NCBI GenBank assembly: GCA_020091685.1
Contig: CM034603.1
Span: forward strand, 19,055,270-19,119,269
Direction of reading: 5' to 3'
DNA length: 64,000 nt
Origin: Lutjanus erythropterus
Taxonomy: Eukaryota > Chordata > Actinopteri > Lutjaniformes > Lutjanidae
Made by a program: the position numbers and the translations under genes. Below, one piece after another: positions 11,051 through 63,155 of this stretch (positions within the stretch are counted from its first letter, which is position 1; every line of letters starts with the position of its first letter). The notes below the pieces were generated by a model. That model was not told where the DNA came from, ran no database searches, and was given only the letters and a program-made list of their open reading frames with translations.

Positions 11051-13480
11051 CTTTTTAGCTTTGGTTACAAAACTAGGTAGGATCTTTTAGAAACACTATC
11101 AGCCTGGCTGCAGGGTTGTGATGTCGATTTTTGGTGATTTTGGTGATGCACTGACTTCTCATCATGGCAATAACTAATGATATTCACATCGGCCTCAGTT
11201 GTAAGGTAGAATAAACACAATTCTTATTTTCAGGCGTTTATACACGAATGAAAAAATACTTCTGAATGTTATATTCCATATGTGCATCCCCCTAAAGCAT
11301 GTGTCAACCTCCCACAGGCCGAATCCACATAATTTTATGTGGCCCGCTAGTGCTTACAGAGGATATAATTTGCATAATAAAATTCTATGCTGCAATACAT
11401 CCATAAATTACCTGTCTCAGAATGCATCCTGGTTTTGATAACCATATACTGAAGGCATCTAGCTGCTAGATAGCATCTTAATATAGAGCTGTTTCTGGCA
11501 GTGGCTACGCCAAGTAGTTGCTTGCAGCTACTAACGTTAACATTTATATATAAATCGTTAAAACACTAAACCCCACTCTCTGAACCAAATGTTCAGACCC
11601 CTAAACCCATTTATCGAGTCATTCACTCTTTTGGCAAAGCTACTAAACACACATTTTTCACTGTGAGGCACACTGCAGCAAAATGTTGAATGGGCGGCAG
11701 AAGCTGAACACAACTACAACTCTCATTTAGACACTGAAATCTGACACTCATGTGTCATGCCTGCAATATTGCAGCACAATTTCTGCCCTCAGTTTTCAAT
11801 TCTATGTAAATCATACTTTTTGCAAAACACTGCATACAGCTTTCCACAAAGGCACAACATTCAAAATTACAGTAAAATCTCTCGTGTTCATTCGGAAAGC
11901 AACGCCAATCACAATGCCGAGCTTTATTTACCAGTATTTACCACTAGTAACCAGCGTTTCATACAGTAAATGCATGGGCTGAAACCAATATACCAGGAAA
12001 AAATTCTACTGTTGACTTGGTCTGCAGTGATAGGCTTGGATTTTTGTCAAGGCTTCAGCCAGCACAGAGTTTTTTCACCTTGCAAGGGAGAATGTTGCTT
12101 CTGACATAGTTGAAGTCTTCTCACCCAACCCAATAAAAAGATACCGAGGCAGATTATTGTATTACTTGAACTACTTACAGTATACAATATGTTCTGTACT
12201 AGGCTGTAAAAACAAGCAGATGCATTATATTTAAAACTGGCCTTGTGAAGGCAGCTATAATGCTGATGTGGCATCATGGATGCTGAAGCTCTGACATTGA
12301 AAGTTTAAAAAAAAAAAAGAAAGAAAAAAGGTGAGAATTTTTTTAGGATGCAGAAAACTTACATGACGAAACAGAGCAACCTTCATTTTTTGCAAACAGG
12401 AAATACAGAGGATCTCTACTAAGTGGTTTCCATTTTGTTTCCATATAATCAGTTTTTGTTCTCAGTGTCTGCCAACAGTGAATGGAAAAAAAACACTTTC
12501 TCACTGTAAAATGTTTTAGGTTTTTATATCAGAGGAAAGTTGATCTTTTTTCATTTTAGTTTTAAACAGACACTCTTGAGATTCAGTATTTGTACTTTTT
12601 TAATGTTGTGGAACTTGTAAGAGACAGATTAAAATATAAATGGTCATAACTGGAGCAGCAAAGACTCAGCTATCCTCATTTTTAGTCACGACTACTATGG
12701 GTCAAGCTCCAAAAACACTGAATGTTGCAGCTTTCATTAGACCCTTTCTACTGGTCAAAAGCCCAAGTACCAGCAGTTTTTACCACAGATTTTCTGTCAG
12801 ATATCAAGTCTAATTTATGATAATCCTGACAACATCACTGTCATCACCTGGGTTATTTTCTCTGACTACAGCAGACTTTTAATAGCGGTTTTCATAGGCT
12901 GAAAATCATTCCTCATTACAGGTAAACCTGCATCTTTGTTTTGACATTGTGGAAAGTGTTAAGTGTATATAATGACAAATCTAAATAAAATCTTTTTGAA
13001 AAAAGTAAACCTACTTATGTGTAAAATGAACGGACTGCGTCTTCAAATGAATGACAGACTCACACTGACACAAGCACATATTACCACAAGGAGAGAAATA
13101 AAATGTTTATTTTACTGTCTGTGTTTTTTTTTTTCTTTGCACACTAATAATAAAGTTCAGCAGAGTCCTCTGGGTAGTAAACAACACCCCCAAAACACAA
13201 CAAGTACAACAAATAGTGTTTTTCCATTGGGTTCACCCAGCAACATTTTGGAATCAATGTAGTGATAAAAAAAGACGAATTCAAAATTAATTCTGATTCA
13301 CAAAAAAAGAAACAGTGAAACAAAAGTAACATGTAACAGATGAATATGTTCCTCTGGTCACCATGTGAGCCCAAAAACATTTTCCAAGTGGAGAGAAGCT
13401 TCGACTGGACGAGAGTCTGGAAGTTCATGCACCATCACGTAGTGTCAGGGGGTCGAGAGTGGCTCCACAGAGCCTTCATA
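11050..13480. other. intergenic DNA
   Basis: AT-rich, with several A/T homopolymer runs. I recognise no gene. A minus-strand AATAAA (13,111-13,106) could be a distal prkci polyadenylation signal, but the nearer one at 14,586-14,581 is preferred. Confidence 0.35.
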
Positions 13481-13484
13481 TGCT

Positions 13485-14192
13485 TTAAAGGGATGGTTTG
13501 GATTATTTGATGTAGGGTGATATGAGGTACTAATCAACAGTGCATTAAGGAGTCAGTTTAAATGTACACAATATTTAGAATATTTTCACCATTTTATCTT
13601 GTTTTCAGACCACCTTTTCTGATAGGAAACTGCTGTTAGACAAGCCAAATATCCCTCTCTCCAAGCCAACCAAACTCCAGAGGCAAAATCAAAAATTTTA
13701 CCACTCAGAGCACAGGAGTTGCTGGTCTACCACTTACTCAATATATTAGTTTGTTGGTGTTGTTGTATGCCTCCAGTGTAAACGATAATTCTGATTCACC
13801 GAAATCACACAATAACACAAACAAACTAAGATATTGAGGCAGTTGCTGATCAGCAACTCCTGTGTTCTGGAGGGTAAAAAGACTGATTTTGCCTATGGAG
13901 TTTGGTTTGTGCGGAGAGAGCAATATCCAACTTACATAACGGCGGTTTCCTGAGAGAAAAGGCTGTCTGATGGCAAGTACAGCATATATATATATATATT
14001 TCAGGTGGAGCTTTTTAATGTGGCTAAAATGCCTTTGTTACTGACCCTGTCCACAGCAGTACATTGCTTTGCTTCCTTGCTATACTTCTCTCTGCTTCTC
14101 TTAACTGGAAGGGTGTCAGCAAGCATTTACCGTAGACTATCAATAAGAACCTCATACAACTCAATTTCAAATAACCGAAACTATCCCTTTAA
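13485..14192. mobile_element. TTAA-flanked hairpin MITE, decayed copy
   Basis: The ends are inverted: TTTAAAGGGATGGTTTGG at 13,484 and its counterpart CGAAACTATCCCTTTAAA ending at 14,193, with TTAA on each side. The interior is a diverged long inverted repeat (CTCCAAGCCAACCAAACTCC near 13,659 facing GGAGTTTGGTTTGTGCGGAG near 13,897). It shares core sequence with the element at 60,987-61,605. TTAA targets point to a piggyBac- or Kolobok-type mover; no transposase is present. Confidence 0.7.
13982..14000. repeat. (TA)n microsatellite
   Basis: Short TATATATATATATAT tract inside the MITE at 13,485-14,192. Confidence 0.7.
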
Positions 14193-14559
14193 AGCAGTTT
14201 TACAAAATATCCTATTTAGAAAATGGTAAAGATGGAGCACAGCAGACACAATTTTCAGCTTTCCAACAAAAAACCGCACTGTGTCAAAGATTTGGACTTC
14301 TAACGGAGCTCTCGTTTCAACAATCACCTTAGTATGTTGATTTACAACAAAAGACATACATGGAATGGAGAGAGTACAAAAAAAGATAACAACAGACCAT
14401 ATGTTTCCAAAAGGCATAGTATTAAAAATTAGCAAAAAAAAAAAAAAAAAAAGTCTGAATATATAAATTCTATGACTTAGGACAGCACATCTTCCTCATG
14501 TATACTGTACCTTCTAATTCGTACCAGCAAGACATTTTTCAGAAAAACTTGTTTTGTTT

Positions 14560-15522
14560 TTTTTTGGTCCTGTGTGAATGTTTATTTCATGGATGGTCTC
14601 TGCACAGCTAAATGTAACCTGTGCTCCAGCGTTCAGGTATCATGTGCTACTCTTCCAGCCCATTTCCCTGCATAGCGAGCTCTTTCGTTCACAGTTTGAG
14701 AGTATTAACTCGTTTCTAGTGTTGTTTGGATGCTGCTTCCTTCATTCTGGGAGCAGGGACTTGAAGCAGACACCTTCTGTTCTCCAGATGTTGTGTATTC
14801 ATTTAAACAACAAAGCCTGAACCAATTAGGTTCTGTTACCCAGGCTTTAACACTCAGAACAACATATATAATGACTGCTATGTTGTTAAATTAAAAAAAT
14901 GAGAAAAATATATAGATTTTTATCTTTTTGTTTTTTAAAGGCTAGTGTTATGATTCTTCTTTCCTCTACAGAAGGGGAGTTTGCCACAAATTCAAAACGA
15001 CTTTTTGACGATTAAGTTTGTCTGACTGTGGCTTGAAGCTAAAAAGGCCTTTTCTAACATTTATCCTCAATAGTAGATTCATATATATACAAATAAAATA
15101 TGCATTGAAAGCACCCCACCAGCTGGAAGGAGAGGATGTTCAGTCCATGTGTCAGGGGCCGTGCCTCACCCCCTCCCTGCCCCCATGTGTACAGCAACCT
15201 TGGAAGAACTCTGTAGCCTCGTTGGCTATCGATAATAAAGAGGCCCCGATGAGAAACTTGATTTCAGTGCAGATTTACATGATATAAAAATAATTAAGAA
15301 AGAAGGTAGGCTTAAGGGCAAGTGGTTAGAAATGGCTGAGTGTGAGACTGGTTTTGGCAAATAAGCGTTCTACTGTGCATGTGCAGGCCCTCGAACAGAA
15401 GGTTGATGTCGTCAGGTTGTCTCGTAACCATGCAGCTTGAGGACACTGAGACGCCACGTAACACGTGCATGAGAGAGAGTGTGTGTGGGTGGTGTGTATG
15501 TGAGCGCAGGCGTCTCGCCCCC
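14560..15522 (-). other. prkci: probable prkci 3' UTR
   Basis: Sequence directly after the prkci stop codon on the minus strand, starting with a CA/CT-rich tract. The first minus-strand AATAAA is at 14,586-14,581, followed within about 30-60 nt by T-rich and TGTCTTGCTGG-type sequence, so cleavage near 14,560 is plausible, giving a 3' UTR of about 0.96 kb. This is inferred from motifs only; longer isoforms are possible. Confidence 0.4.
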
Positions 15523-55890
<40,368 letters not shown>

Positions 55891-55893
55891 CAT

Positions 55894-56250
55894 AAGCTCA
55901 GCCGTGGTCAGCCCGAGTCACCGATGCCTTCCTTCCTTCTTTGGCTCTCTAGTTGTGTACCACGCCCAAAACACTTTGTTTGTATAGTCCGTCGACACAC
56001 CGAGGAAACAACGAGGCAAGTGAGGATAAAAACGATGAATTTGGCCTTCTTTAGAGAAACAAAAATAACATGTAAAGTAAAGAAAAACTTGCGGGGTCCG
56101 CCAAACAACTCCCTACTGCAAAGGCCTAACGACGGACCAGTCCATTGTCGGAATGCTGGGGGTGACGTACATAGACCAGACATACAAACATGTAGTATTA
56201 CGTTAAACATATAGTATGTTAAACACATTAAAATACACTATTTCATACAT
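55894..56250 (-). promoter_or_regulatory. prkci: prkci 5' UTR and core promoter region
   Basis: Upstream of the prkci start, with CpGs at higher density than the flanks up to about 56,180. No clear TATA box on the minus strand close to the start. Transcription start not determined. Confidence 0.45.
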
Positions 56251-57395
56251 GTTTTCAGTTAACAAAGTATAACTGACCAATATAATATGGTTATCATCCA
56301 AGAAAAGTCAAATAATAGCCTTCCCCAGCATTCCGATTGTACCAACTGAAGCGTTTCGTATGGGTAAGTGCTGCTTTCAAGTTCAAACACATGAGCTCGG
56401 ATATCGTAGAAACCCCCAAGACATGCCGCACATTCAAGTGCTTTGGTTCGGAAGGAACAGCAACACTAACCAGTAACGACAGCCACAGCATTTTTCTTTT
56501 TTTTCAGATATTTTTAGGAATGGGTGAGATACTTTGTGCTACCGTGCTAGAAAGAAAATAAAATAAAAATATGAACCTACATATACACCATAATATAATT
56601 ACTTAAATAGACAATAAATTACTTTAAATATTAGCATTACATTATGGTAGCCTATTTATTTACTTGATATAATGCAAAATCGGGGATACTTTAACAAAAT
56701 TACAGCAACATTAAATGCAATAATTAAATTCATTTCTGCTGCTCCCTTAGCGATTAAAACCATCTAAGTATCTTTGCTGGTATGACTGCACAGACTGCAT
56801 ATTATGTACAGTCTAGGGTCAAAGCATTGTGCCAAGTGGTTCACGCAAATTTATCTGGTACTTAAATATTTCCGACAGAACCTGAATACCACGTAAAAAA
56901 GAGCATCCTTCCTGTTCATTCTCTACTTGACTGAAACTCCTGACAGGTCGTCATGACCAGTCCCTGGGAAACCTTTCATCTATTATCAACAGTGCTACAT
57001 AAATGCAAATACTTTTCCTGTTTCTGTCCTCCCCTCCTAATATGCACCATTGTTTGTGAAGAACATACTCTAAAATCTGAAACTGGAAAAAATGCACCCT
57101 GGCTGAGATTCAACCCAAAGCCTGTACAGACACTTTCACCTCACAATCACTGTGCAGCCTCATTTTTTGACGATGATTTATTCGCAGTCCGAGTTTCTAT
57201 AACATATTCTACCATAACATTTGCAAACTGATTATTAGATTCTTTCAATTACGTCCGGTGCCCTCCATATATAGTGATTTAATATTGTAATTTCTTTAGA
57301 TGCAGTTTACAAACATAAATGAATTAATGTCTGCAGAGCACATTTTGAACAGTACAATATACACATGCAATGGGTTTTCATCCTGTTTTAACCTA
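56250..57395. other. prkci-phc3 intergenic DNA
   Basis: AT-rich DNA between divergent genes. A 12-bp inverted pair (56,149-56,160 and 56,324-56,335) lies at its prkci side. No gene recognised. Confidence 0.4.
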
Positions 57396-57398
57396 TAT

Positions 57399-57763
57399 AC
57401 AGTGGTGAAAGAAGTATTCAGATCCTCTAGTGAGAAACACGTATCTTTCAAAAAATCTATTTTAATGAGCTCAGAAAAACAGCCCTGCTTTCAGCTTTTT
57501 GAAAATCAATCTCCAGCTCACTCAAGAAGAATTTTAAATATTTACATTTTTTCTCAATCCATCCAAATCACAGAATTTGGAGCTAGGCTCTTCTCAAAGC
57601 TGACAGACACATGTAGAAGAGTAAAAAGTACAATATTTCCCACTGAGACATAGTGGAGTAAATATAAAACTATATAAAATGGAAAGAGCCCAAGTAAGGA
57701 CCATAAATTTGGTAATTAAGCACAGTATTTGAGCAAATGCACTTAGTTACTTTCCACCATAGT
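57399..57763. mobile_element. hAT-like MITE (CAGTGGTGAAAG ends)
   Basis: Left end CAGTGGTGAAAGAAGTATTC and right end GTTACTTTCCACCATAGTG are imperfect inverted repeats. The body contains AAAAAGTACAATATTTCCCA and GTGGAGTAAATATAAAAC, typical of the abundant fish GTGGAAAGTAACTAAGTA family. Target duplication not clear. Confidence 0.6.
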
Positions 57764-57929
57764 GTATCTATATGTAGATAAAGTGACCTAGGCTACTGAA
57801 AGATGTTCTCCGAGAAAATAAACCCATTGGAAGGATTATAATGTTACTGAATTTCTTTTATATCAGTCTATCATCGGGTTGTGTCTTGAATTTTGAAAGA
57901 GTCTCCTCCTCATGTTTTTGTGACCAGCC

Positions 57930-58300
57930 GCGGGTGATTTTCCACACACAGAGTTCAAATCCATGTCCTCTTCTTCCTCTTTTTCAGCGAATATTTAAAA
58001 CGTTTCATCAAACGCCTGAAACCACTCAGGCGGATAAAAACGTATCTTTAACCGGTCCGACCTCTCCGGGACTCTCCGTGCGGTGACTCTCCGGCTGTGG
58101 AAGGTCCTCCCGCACTGCGAGCGGTGCTGTGTCAAAGCTTTTTTTTTACTGCCTGCTGCTGTGAACCGTCTGATTTTTTTTTTCATCTCCATTTTAGACA
58201 GTATACTGACGCACCAGGGGGCTTCATGACTGGGACAATGTGCCGGGGTCCGGTTAGTTCCTGATGGCCCATGTCCATCAATACCAGGCAGGTAACGCCG
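57930..58300 (+). promoter_or_regulatory. phc3: phc3 promoter and first exon region
   Basis: CpG-rich block (about 58,010-58,130 especially) upstream of phc3 on the plus strand. A strong donor GGCAG/GTAACG lies at 58,291/58,292, so the first exon may end there. Divergent from prkci, whose start is about 2.3 kb away. Confidence 0.45.
58264..58291 (+). CDS. phc3: possible phc3 upstream coding exon
   Basis: ATG at 58,264 opens nine codons (MAHVHQYQA) plus one base before a good GTAACG donor. Joined to the acceptor at 60,062, it continues in frame through residues FPLVNLCVTWVE into the Met at 60,101. Human PHC3 also has a short N-terminal extension before the matching Met, but its sequence is not similar, so this may be chance. 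Confidence 0.25.
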
Positions 58301-60062
58301 ACAGGAGGTGAATGATTGTGCATGCAGCGCTGTGTGAGCGGTGAGAGCAGACCGACAGTCTGGGGTTGACATCCAGATGTGCTCAATTTGTTATCCGAGG
58401 ATTCCTAAATTATGGACGATATATTCACGATATAAGATTTGTGATCGGTCAGTGTTTATCGAGATAATCCCTTATTATCTTTTAATTGGACAGAAGCAGC
58501 TCTGCAGCAAAAAAGCAATCAATATTCGAGCTGCTACAGCTGTTCAGATCATCACTGTTTAGCCTCATGAAATATATCAACAAAAAAAAATCACAATGTT
58601 AAGGCTTGATCTTTGATATTATTAAATCAATATCATCAAAATATCTTACCATATTTGGTTTTATCAGCAATTCAGAGAAAATCAAACCCTCCAGCTGTGG
58701 CACCTTTGTCTGATTTTTCTCTCTTTACAGATGTGTACTGTAGCCTGTAGTGGCACAAAATAACATTTAGAAAAATGAATGAAAAATGTGGGTGATTTAC
58801 TCTTTTCATGCATATTCATTAGGTTTTTATAACAACAGTTTTATACATTATATGCAATAATCTATCTTTTTTTCTTCATGTCATGATGCTTTCGTATTTT
58901 CCTCTTATTTAACTTTACTTTGTTTGTTTATTTGATAGGGACGGCAAACGTTATTTAACATCAACATCATAATAAAAAAAATTTAAAAAAAACAAGATTT
59001 TTTTTAAGCGAAAATGCTTATTTACATCCATTCCTAGCCAGCTAACAAAAGCAGACATACAAATGACAATCTACAAATGCAAATACAGGCTACGATACAC
59101 AGGTTAAAAAAATTAAAAAAATAATTTTGATGATGCACTTCATTCCAATAAAAGTCAATTATGCTTTGAAAACAGCAAAGTTTCGTTTGTGTAAATTGTT
59201 TATTTGTTTGTTGTTGTTGTTTTTTCCAAAACACACTTTTCCAAAGAACATAGGCTAAAAAAAGAAATTCTACACTGGATAAATTTATCCATCCTTTTTA
59301 AATGTAGCATTTGTGTGACTTTATCTTCATTTTATTTGCATGCGTTTTGTATGAATTTCCTAAAGGCCAGAGCAAGTTAAAACCAAACCGAACTGAAATA
59401 TTATCAGGTGTACTTTTCTACCTGTATCGTGAACGAATAAATTATTTGCATCCTTTCGGTCAGGCATCCTGTCTAGACAAATTACTTTAAAAATAACTTT
59501 CTTCGCCAAGAACATCAGAACGGAGCGATTTTACGCTATTAAATTAAGTCACATTTTCAAAACAAGATATGTCATCTCGTAAGCTTGTAATGGTGCAATA
59601 GGCAAGGGGTATTTGTGGGATAGCATTTTGTTAAATATATATGTATAAACTGTAGCTATTCCAGATTGTATTTTTTATAACCTGAAACTAATAAACTAAA
59701 CTAATAAAAATATTTCGAAAAAAAAATCACGGAAATATCCTTGCTGAATTAAAATATAACAGACTGAATTTAGTCAAGATCCCTAAATTGAGTGTCCTCA
59801 AAGTATGATGGAGTAGGTTGTATTTTGTTGATGTAGGTAATCTGTAATAGTTTATTTGAAACACTAACACGGGGTGTTACTACAGTATGCTACTGTAAGC
59901 TCCTGGTGTGTAGCATCTCTTTGCTGCAGAGACACAATTTAGAAACTAAACAACTAAGGAGTGAAGCGGCTTAGATCCATCATCACCCTGATTCCCATTA
60001 ATCGAATTTGGCTAATTAAACTCCCTCTCCTCAATTAATTAACGTCTATTTCGCCTCCACAG
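58300..60062 (+). other. phc3 first intron, or upstream non-coding DNA
   Basis: AT-rich with many A/T runs; no repeat or gene confidently recognised. The last 80 bp contains AATTAATTAACG and a C/T-rich acceptor tract. Confidence 0.45.
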
Positions 60063-60100
60063 CTTTCCCTTTAGTGAACCTGTGTGTGACCTGGGTGGAG

Positions 60101-60295
60101 ATGGACACGCAGAGCCCGGTAGGAGAAAAGCAGTCAGACACTAACAGGACTGTAGTCACCACCACCCCCACCACATCAGCTGCCGTCACCATGGCAACAG
60201 TCAGTCCCAGCAGCAGCGGCAGCAGCAGCGGCAGCAGCACGTGCACCCCGGCGCCCTCCCTCAGCATCCTCTCACCCGACCGGCAGGCAGTGCAG
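60101..60295 (+). CDS. phc3: polyhomeotic-like 3, first clear coding exon
   Basis: Polyhomeotic proteins are PRC1 subunits that polymerise through a C-terminal SAM domain and compact Polycomb chromatin in the nucleus. This exon gives 65 codons (MDTQSPVGEK to RQAVQ): low-complexity Thr/Ser-rich sequence ending SPDRQAVQ, matching PHC3 SDRHAVQ. Acceptor at 60,062 (or 60,074) and donor GTAATA at 60,296. The FCS zinc finger and SAM domain lie beyond the right edge. PHC1 is the main alternative; the match at this exon end and the position beside prkci favour phc3. Confidence 0.85.
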
Positions 60296-60670
60296 GTAAT
60301 AGACAGCGCCTGGGATTTCTGCAGGCATTGTTTGACTTGACTGTCAACGGGTCCAGGTGATAGACAGTGCCTTGGACCTTTGTAAAGTGTTTAACTTGAC
60401 GGTCAGGTGATCAGGTGGGACCTCTGTGCAGTATGCACAGAATACTTACTGTACCTAACTTGACTGCCAGGCGTTCCAGGAAATAGACAGCCTATGCTTG
60501 CATTGTTTGACGTGGCTATCCAGCAAATAGACAATACCTCAGACAGGTGGATGCATCGTTCCGTTTGAGAGGAGTTCAGGTAATAGACAGTACCTGGGAG
60601 CTCTGCATGCGTTGTTTGACTTTGGCTTTGCTAAATCAAAGATAGACAGCACATGTAACAGACAGTCATC
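60292..60670 (+). repeat. degenerate minisatellite starting at the phc3 splice donor
   Basis: Five diverged copies of a CAGGTAATAGACAGTACCTG-type unit begin at about 60,293, 60,354, 60,476, 60,520 and 60,577, some followed by TGCATTGTTTGACTTGACTG-like sequence. The first copy includes the authentic donor. Confidence 0.75.
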
Positions 60671-60986
60671 TGTACTGCTGTGAACATTTGGGTTAGAGGC
60701 TACTCAAATATGTTTTGTTACATCCACCAGGAGTTATATGTCATTTTTAAAAAGTGGATTACATGCTTAAAGGCTTTTAAATATGTTGAATAATCAAAGA
60801 AAAGTATCTTTTACAAAATGAAACTTGCTTATTTTAGGAATATTCCAATCCCAACATCAAATAATGACATTTTTTCAAAATTAAATGTTCTAAATGCCTT
60901 AATATTTTAATTTGTCAGTGCAATAAGAGCAAATGCAATACAATTTAAAAGACAAATATCCTTATGCTGCAGAGAATGGACCAAAA

Positions 60987-61605
60987 TTAAAGAGGTAGTT
61001 TTGACTTTTTAAGTGGGTTTGTATGACAGCAGATGGCCATCGGTAGTTTGGAGAAGCAGTAGTCATACCAGTGGAGGAAGCTAAGCAATGTACTGCTGTA
61101 GACAGGGTCAGCGACAAAACATATATTAGCCACCTAAAAAAATCAATATCAGTTCAAGTATATGTTATATTTAAATTATTTTCACAGCTTTGCTTTACCA
61201 TCAGACCACTGTTCATGACAGGACGCCACCGTTATGTAAGCCAGATATCACTCTCTCCAAACCAACCAGACTCTGTTGGCAAAAATTTTACCTTGCAGAA
61301 CATGGGAGCTGCTGTTCAACTGCTGACACAATCAGTTAGTTTGTTTGTGTTATGGTGTGACTTTGGAGAATCAGAACTAACCTTTTAAAACACCTAAGTC
61401 ACACCATAACACAAACAAACTAACTGATTGTGTCAGCAGTTGAACAGCAGCTCCCATGTCCTGCAAGGTAAAATGCCTGTTTTTGCTAAAGGAGTCTGGT
61501 GGCTGTGGAGAGAGTGATATACAGCGTCTATATTTGATAATACACTGACTATGGATAAGAATGTCATACAACCCCACCACAAAAAACTCTGAACTGTCCC
61601 TTTAA
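60987..61605. mobile_element. TTAA-flanked hairpin MITE with a perfect 63-bp stem
   Basis: TTAA at 60,987 and 61,602 bound inverted ends (TTAAAGAGGTAGTTTTGA against the complement of CTGAACTGTCCCTTTAA). Inside, 61,300-61,362 and 61,397-61,459 are exact reverse complements with a 34-nt loop, and the similarity extends to about 61,255 and 61,520. Same family as 13,485-14,192. Confidence 0.85.
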
Positions 61606-61645
61606 TTTGTAAAACGCTTGATGTGTCCATCATGTGATACAATAG

Positions 61646-61801
61646 GTGATCCAGCACGCCATCCACAGACCTCAGAGCATGGCAGCCCAGTACCTGCATC
61701 AGATGTACGCAGCCCAGCAGCAGCACCTCATGCTGCAGACAGCAGCCTTGCAGCATCACCAGCACACCCCTCACCTACAGAGTCTGGCCACCATACAGCA
61801 G
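61646..61801 (+). CDS. phc3: phc3 exon, Gln-rich conserved N-terminal block
   Basis: 52 codons, VIQHAIHRPQ then AAQYLHQMYAAQQQHLMLQT and ending LATIQQ. AQYL.QMYAAQQQHLML is diagnostic of the vertebrate polyhomeotic family. Acceptor ACAATAG, donor GTCAGA; phase 0 on both sides. A 92-nt intron follows. Confidence 0.95.
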
Positions 61802-61893
61802 GTCAGATGGTGCCTGTCATGTGTTAGTGCGAGCATGACAAGTCATTTTAACACAAGCCTCAGGGTGTGTGATGTCTCTCTTATGCTTTCCAG

Positions 61894-61974
61894 GCTTCGG
61901 TCTGTCAGAGGCAGTCACCTTCGTCATCTAGTGGCAGTATGGTTCATCAGCCTGCTGCTGTTTCCCAAAACTCA
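61894..61974 (+). CDS. phc3: phc3 exon, Ser/Gln-rich
   Basis: 27 codons (ASVCQRQSPSSSSGSMVHQP then AAVSQNS) between acceptor TTTCCAG and donor GTGAGT. Low-complexity linker, weakly conserved; AS at the start matches the AASL/ASLSS position in PHC1/PHC3. Confidence 0.85.
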
Positions 61975-62746
61975 GTGAGTATCTGTGTTACAGCTCTCAT
62001 CAATCTGATCTGCTCTCATCACAAATACTATAGTACTATAGTTACTATAGTGTTTTTCAACCTGGACCCTATTTTCCCATGTTTTTGTGTCTACGTGACT
62101 AATGGGAATAACTATTTTTGAAATAAGTCCAATACTGAGCAAGACCGCTGCAGCCATCAGCTGTGAAACAGAGTGCAATATAATAATACTTGTCTTTGCC
62201 ACTGACAGGCTCAGGTTGTTATTGTAAGCATCTGACAACATTATGGAAAGGATCAGTAGAGAGAGACATTTTTGTTAAAGACTAGGATTGTTTCTGTTCA
62301 ACCACAAAGACCTGTTTTAGTGCTCGTGGCAAAGCCATCAGATGCCATTTACAGTCATTTAATCATCATAAAACATAATTAATTTACACTTGACAAACAG
62401 AATCAAACTCACCAGCGTGGTCAACTTTCTCTTTTCCTGTTTCCTGTACTTACATATGCTATGTGCTAGACTCGTTTATGGTGGAAAGAAAACCAAATTT
62501 TGAAGATGATGATAGATGTTGCTAGAGTACCAGAATAAAAGCAACATCGTAGAGCTGCAGCAATCATTAATCAACATCAACTATTATGATAATCAATGTG
62601 ATTAATTTTTTTAAATTAGGACAGGACCAGTTTCAGAAATAGTTGTCTACATTAGTCATTTAGACAAAAAAACATGGGAAGATAGCCTTTAACCCTAATT
62701 TCTTTTCTTTCTTTTATCATTTTTCATTATGCTACACCAAATCCAG

Positions 62747-62905
62747 ATTACTTTACCAGCATCTCCAGTGACAGCACAGCTGATTGGCCGGACCCAAGCG
62801 TCCAGCTCCACTGGTGCTGCATCCACCATATCCCAGCAGGCCATGCTCCTGGGAAACAGACCGGCCAACTGTAACCAAGCTCAGATGTACCTCCGGACTC
62901 AGATG
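62747..62905 (+). CDS. phc3: phc3 exon
   Basis: 53 codons beginning ITLPASPVTAQLIGRTQASS and ending QAQMYLRTQM. PTPAQLISRSQASSST and SQAQMYLRAQM in human PHC3 align directly; QASSST favours PHC3 over PHC1. Acceptor ATCCAG, donor GTACAA. Confidence 0.95.
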
Positions 62906-63065
62906 GTACAAACCTTTTCATATTGGTACTTTGCATGACTTGTTTGCCCTGTTTCTATTTTTATTGAATGCTTTGTTTTGTTATGTTTCCTGACAACATG
63001 GAACTTCTTTATTTTTAACCAACGAGCCACCTGTCTCTCCCTGCTTTCTGCCTTTCTTCTGTTAG

Positions 63066-63155
63066 CTTATTCTAACCCCTGCAGCCACGGTGGCTGCAGT
63101 TCAATCAGACCTCCCTGCTGTCACCTCCTGCTCCTCTTTACCTACCTCCTCTCAG
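63066..63155 (+). CDS. phc3: phc3 exon
   Basis: 30 codons: LILTPAATVAAVQSDLPAVT then SCSSLPTSSQ. TPA.TVAAVQSD.P is specific to PHC3. Acceptor TCTGTTAG, donor GTACAA; introns of 160 and 266 nt on either side. Confidence 0.95.
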
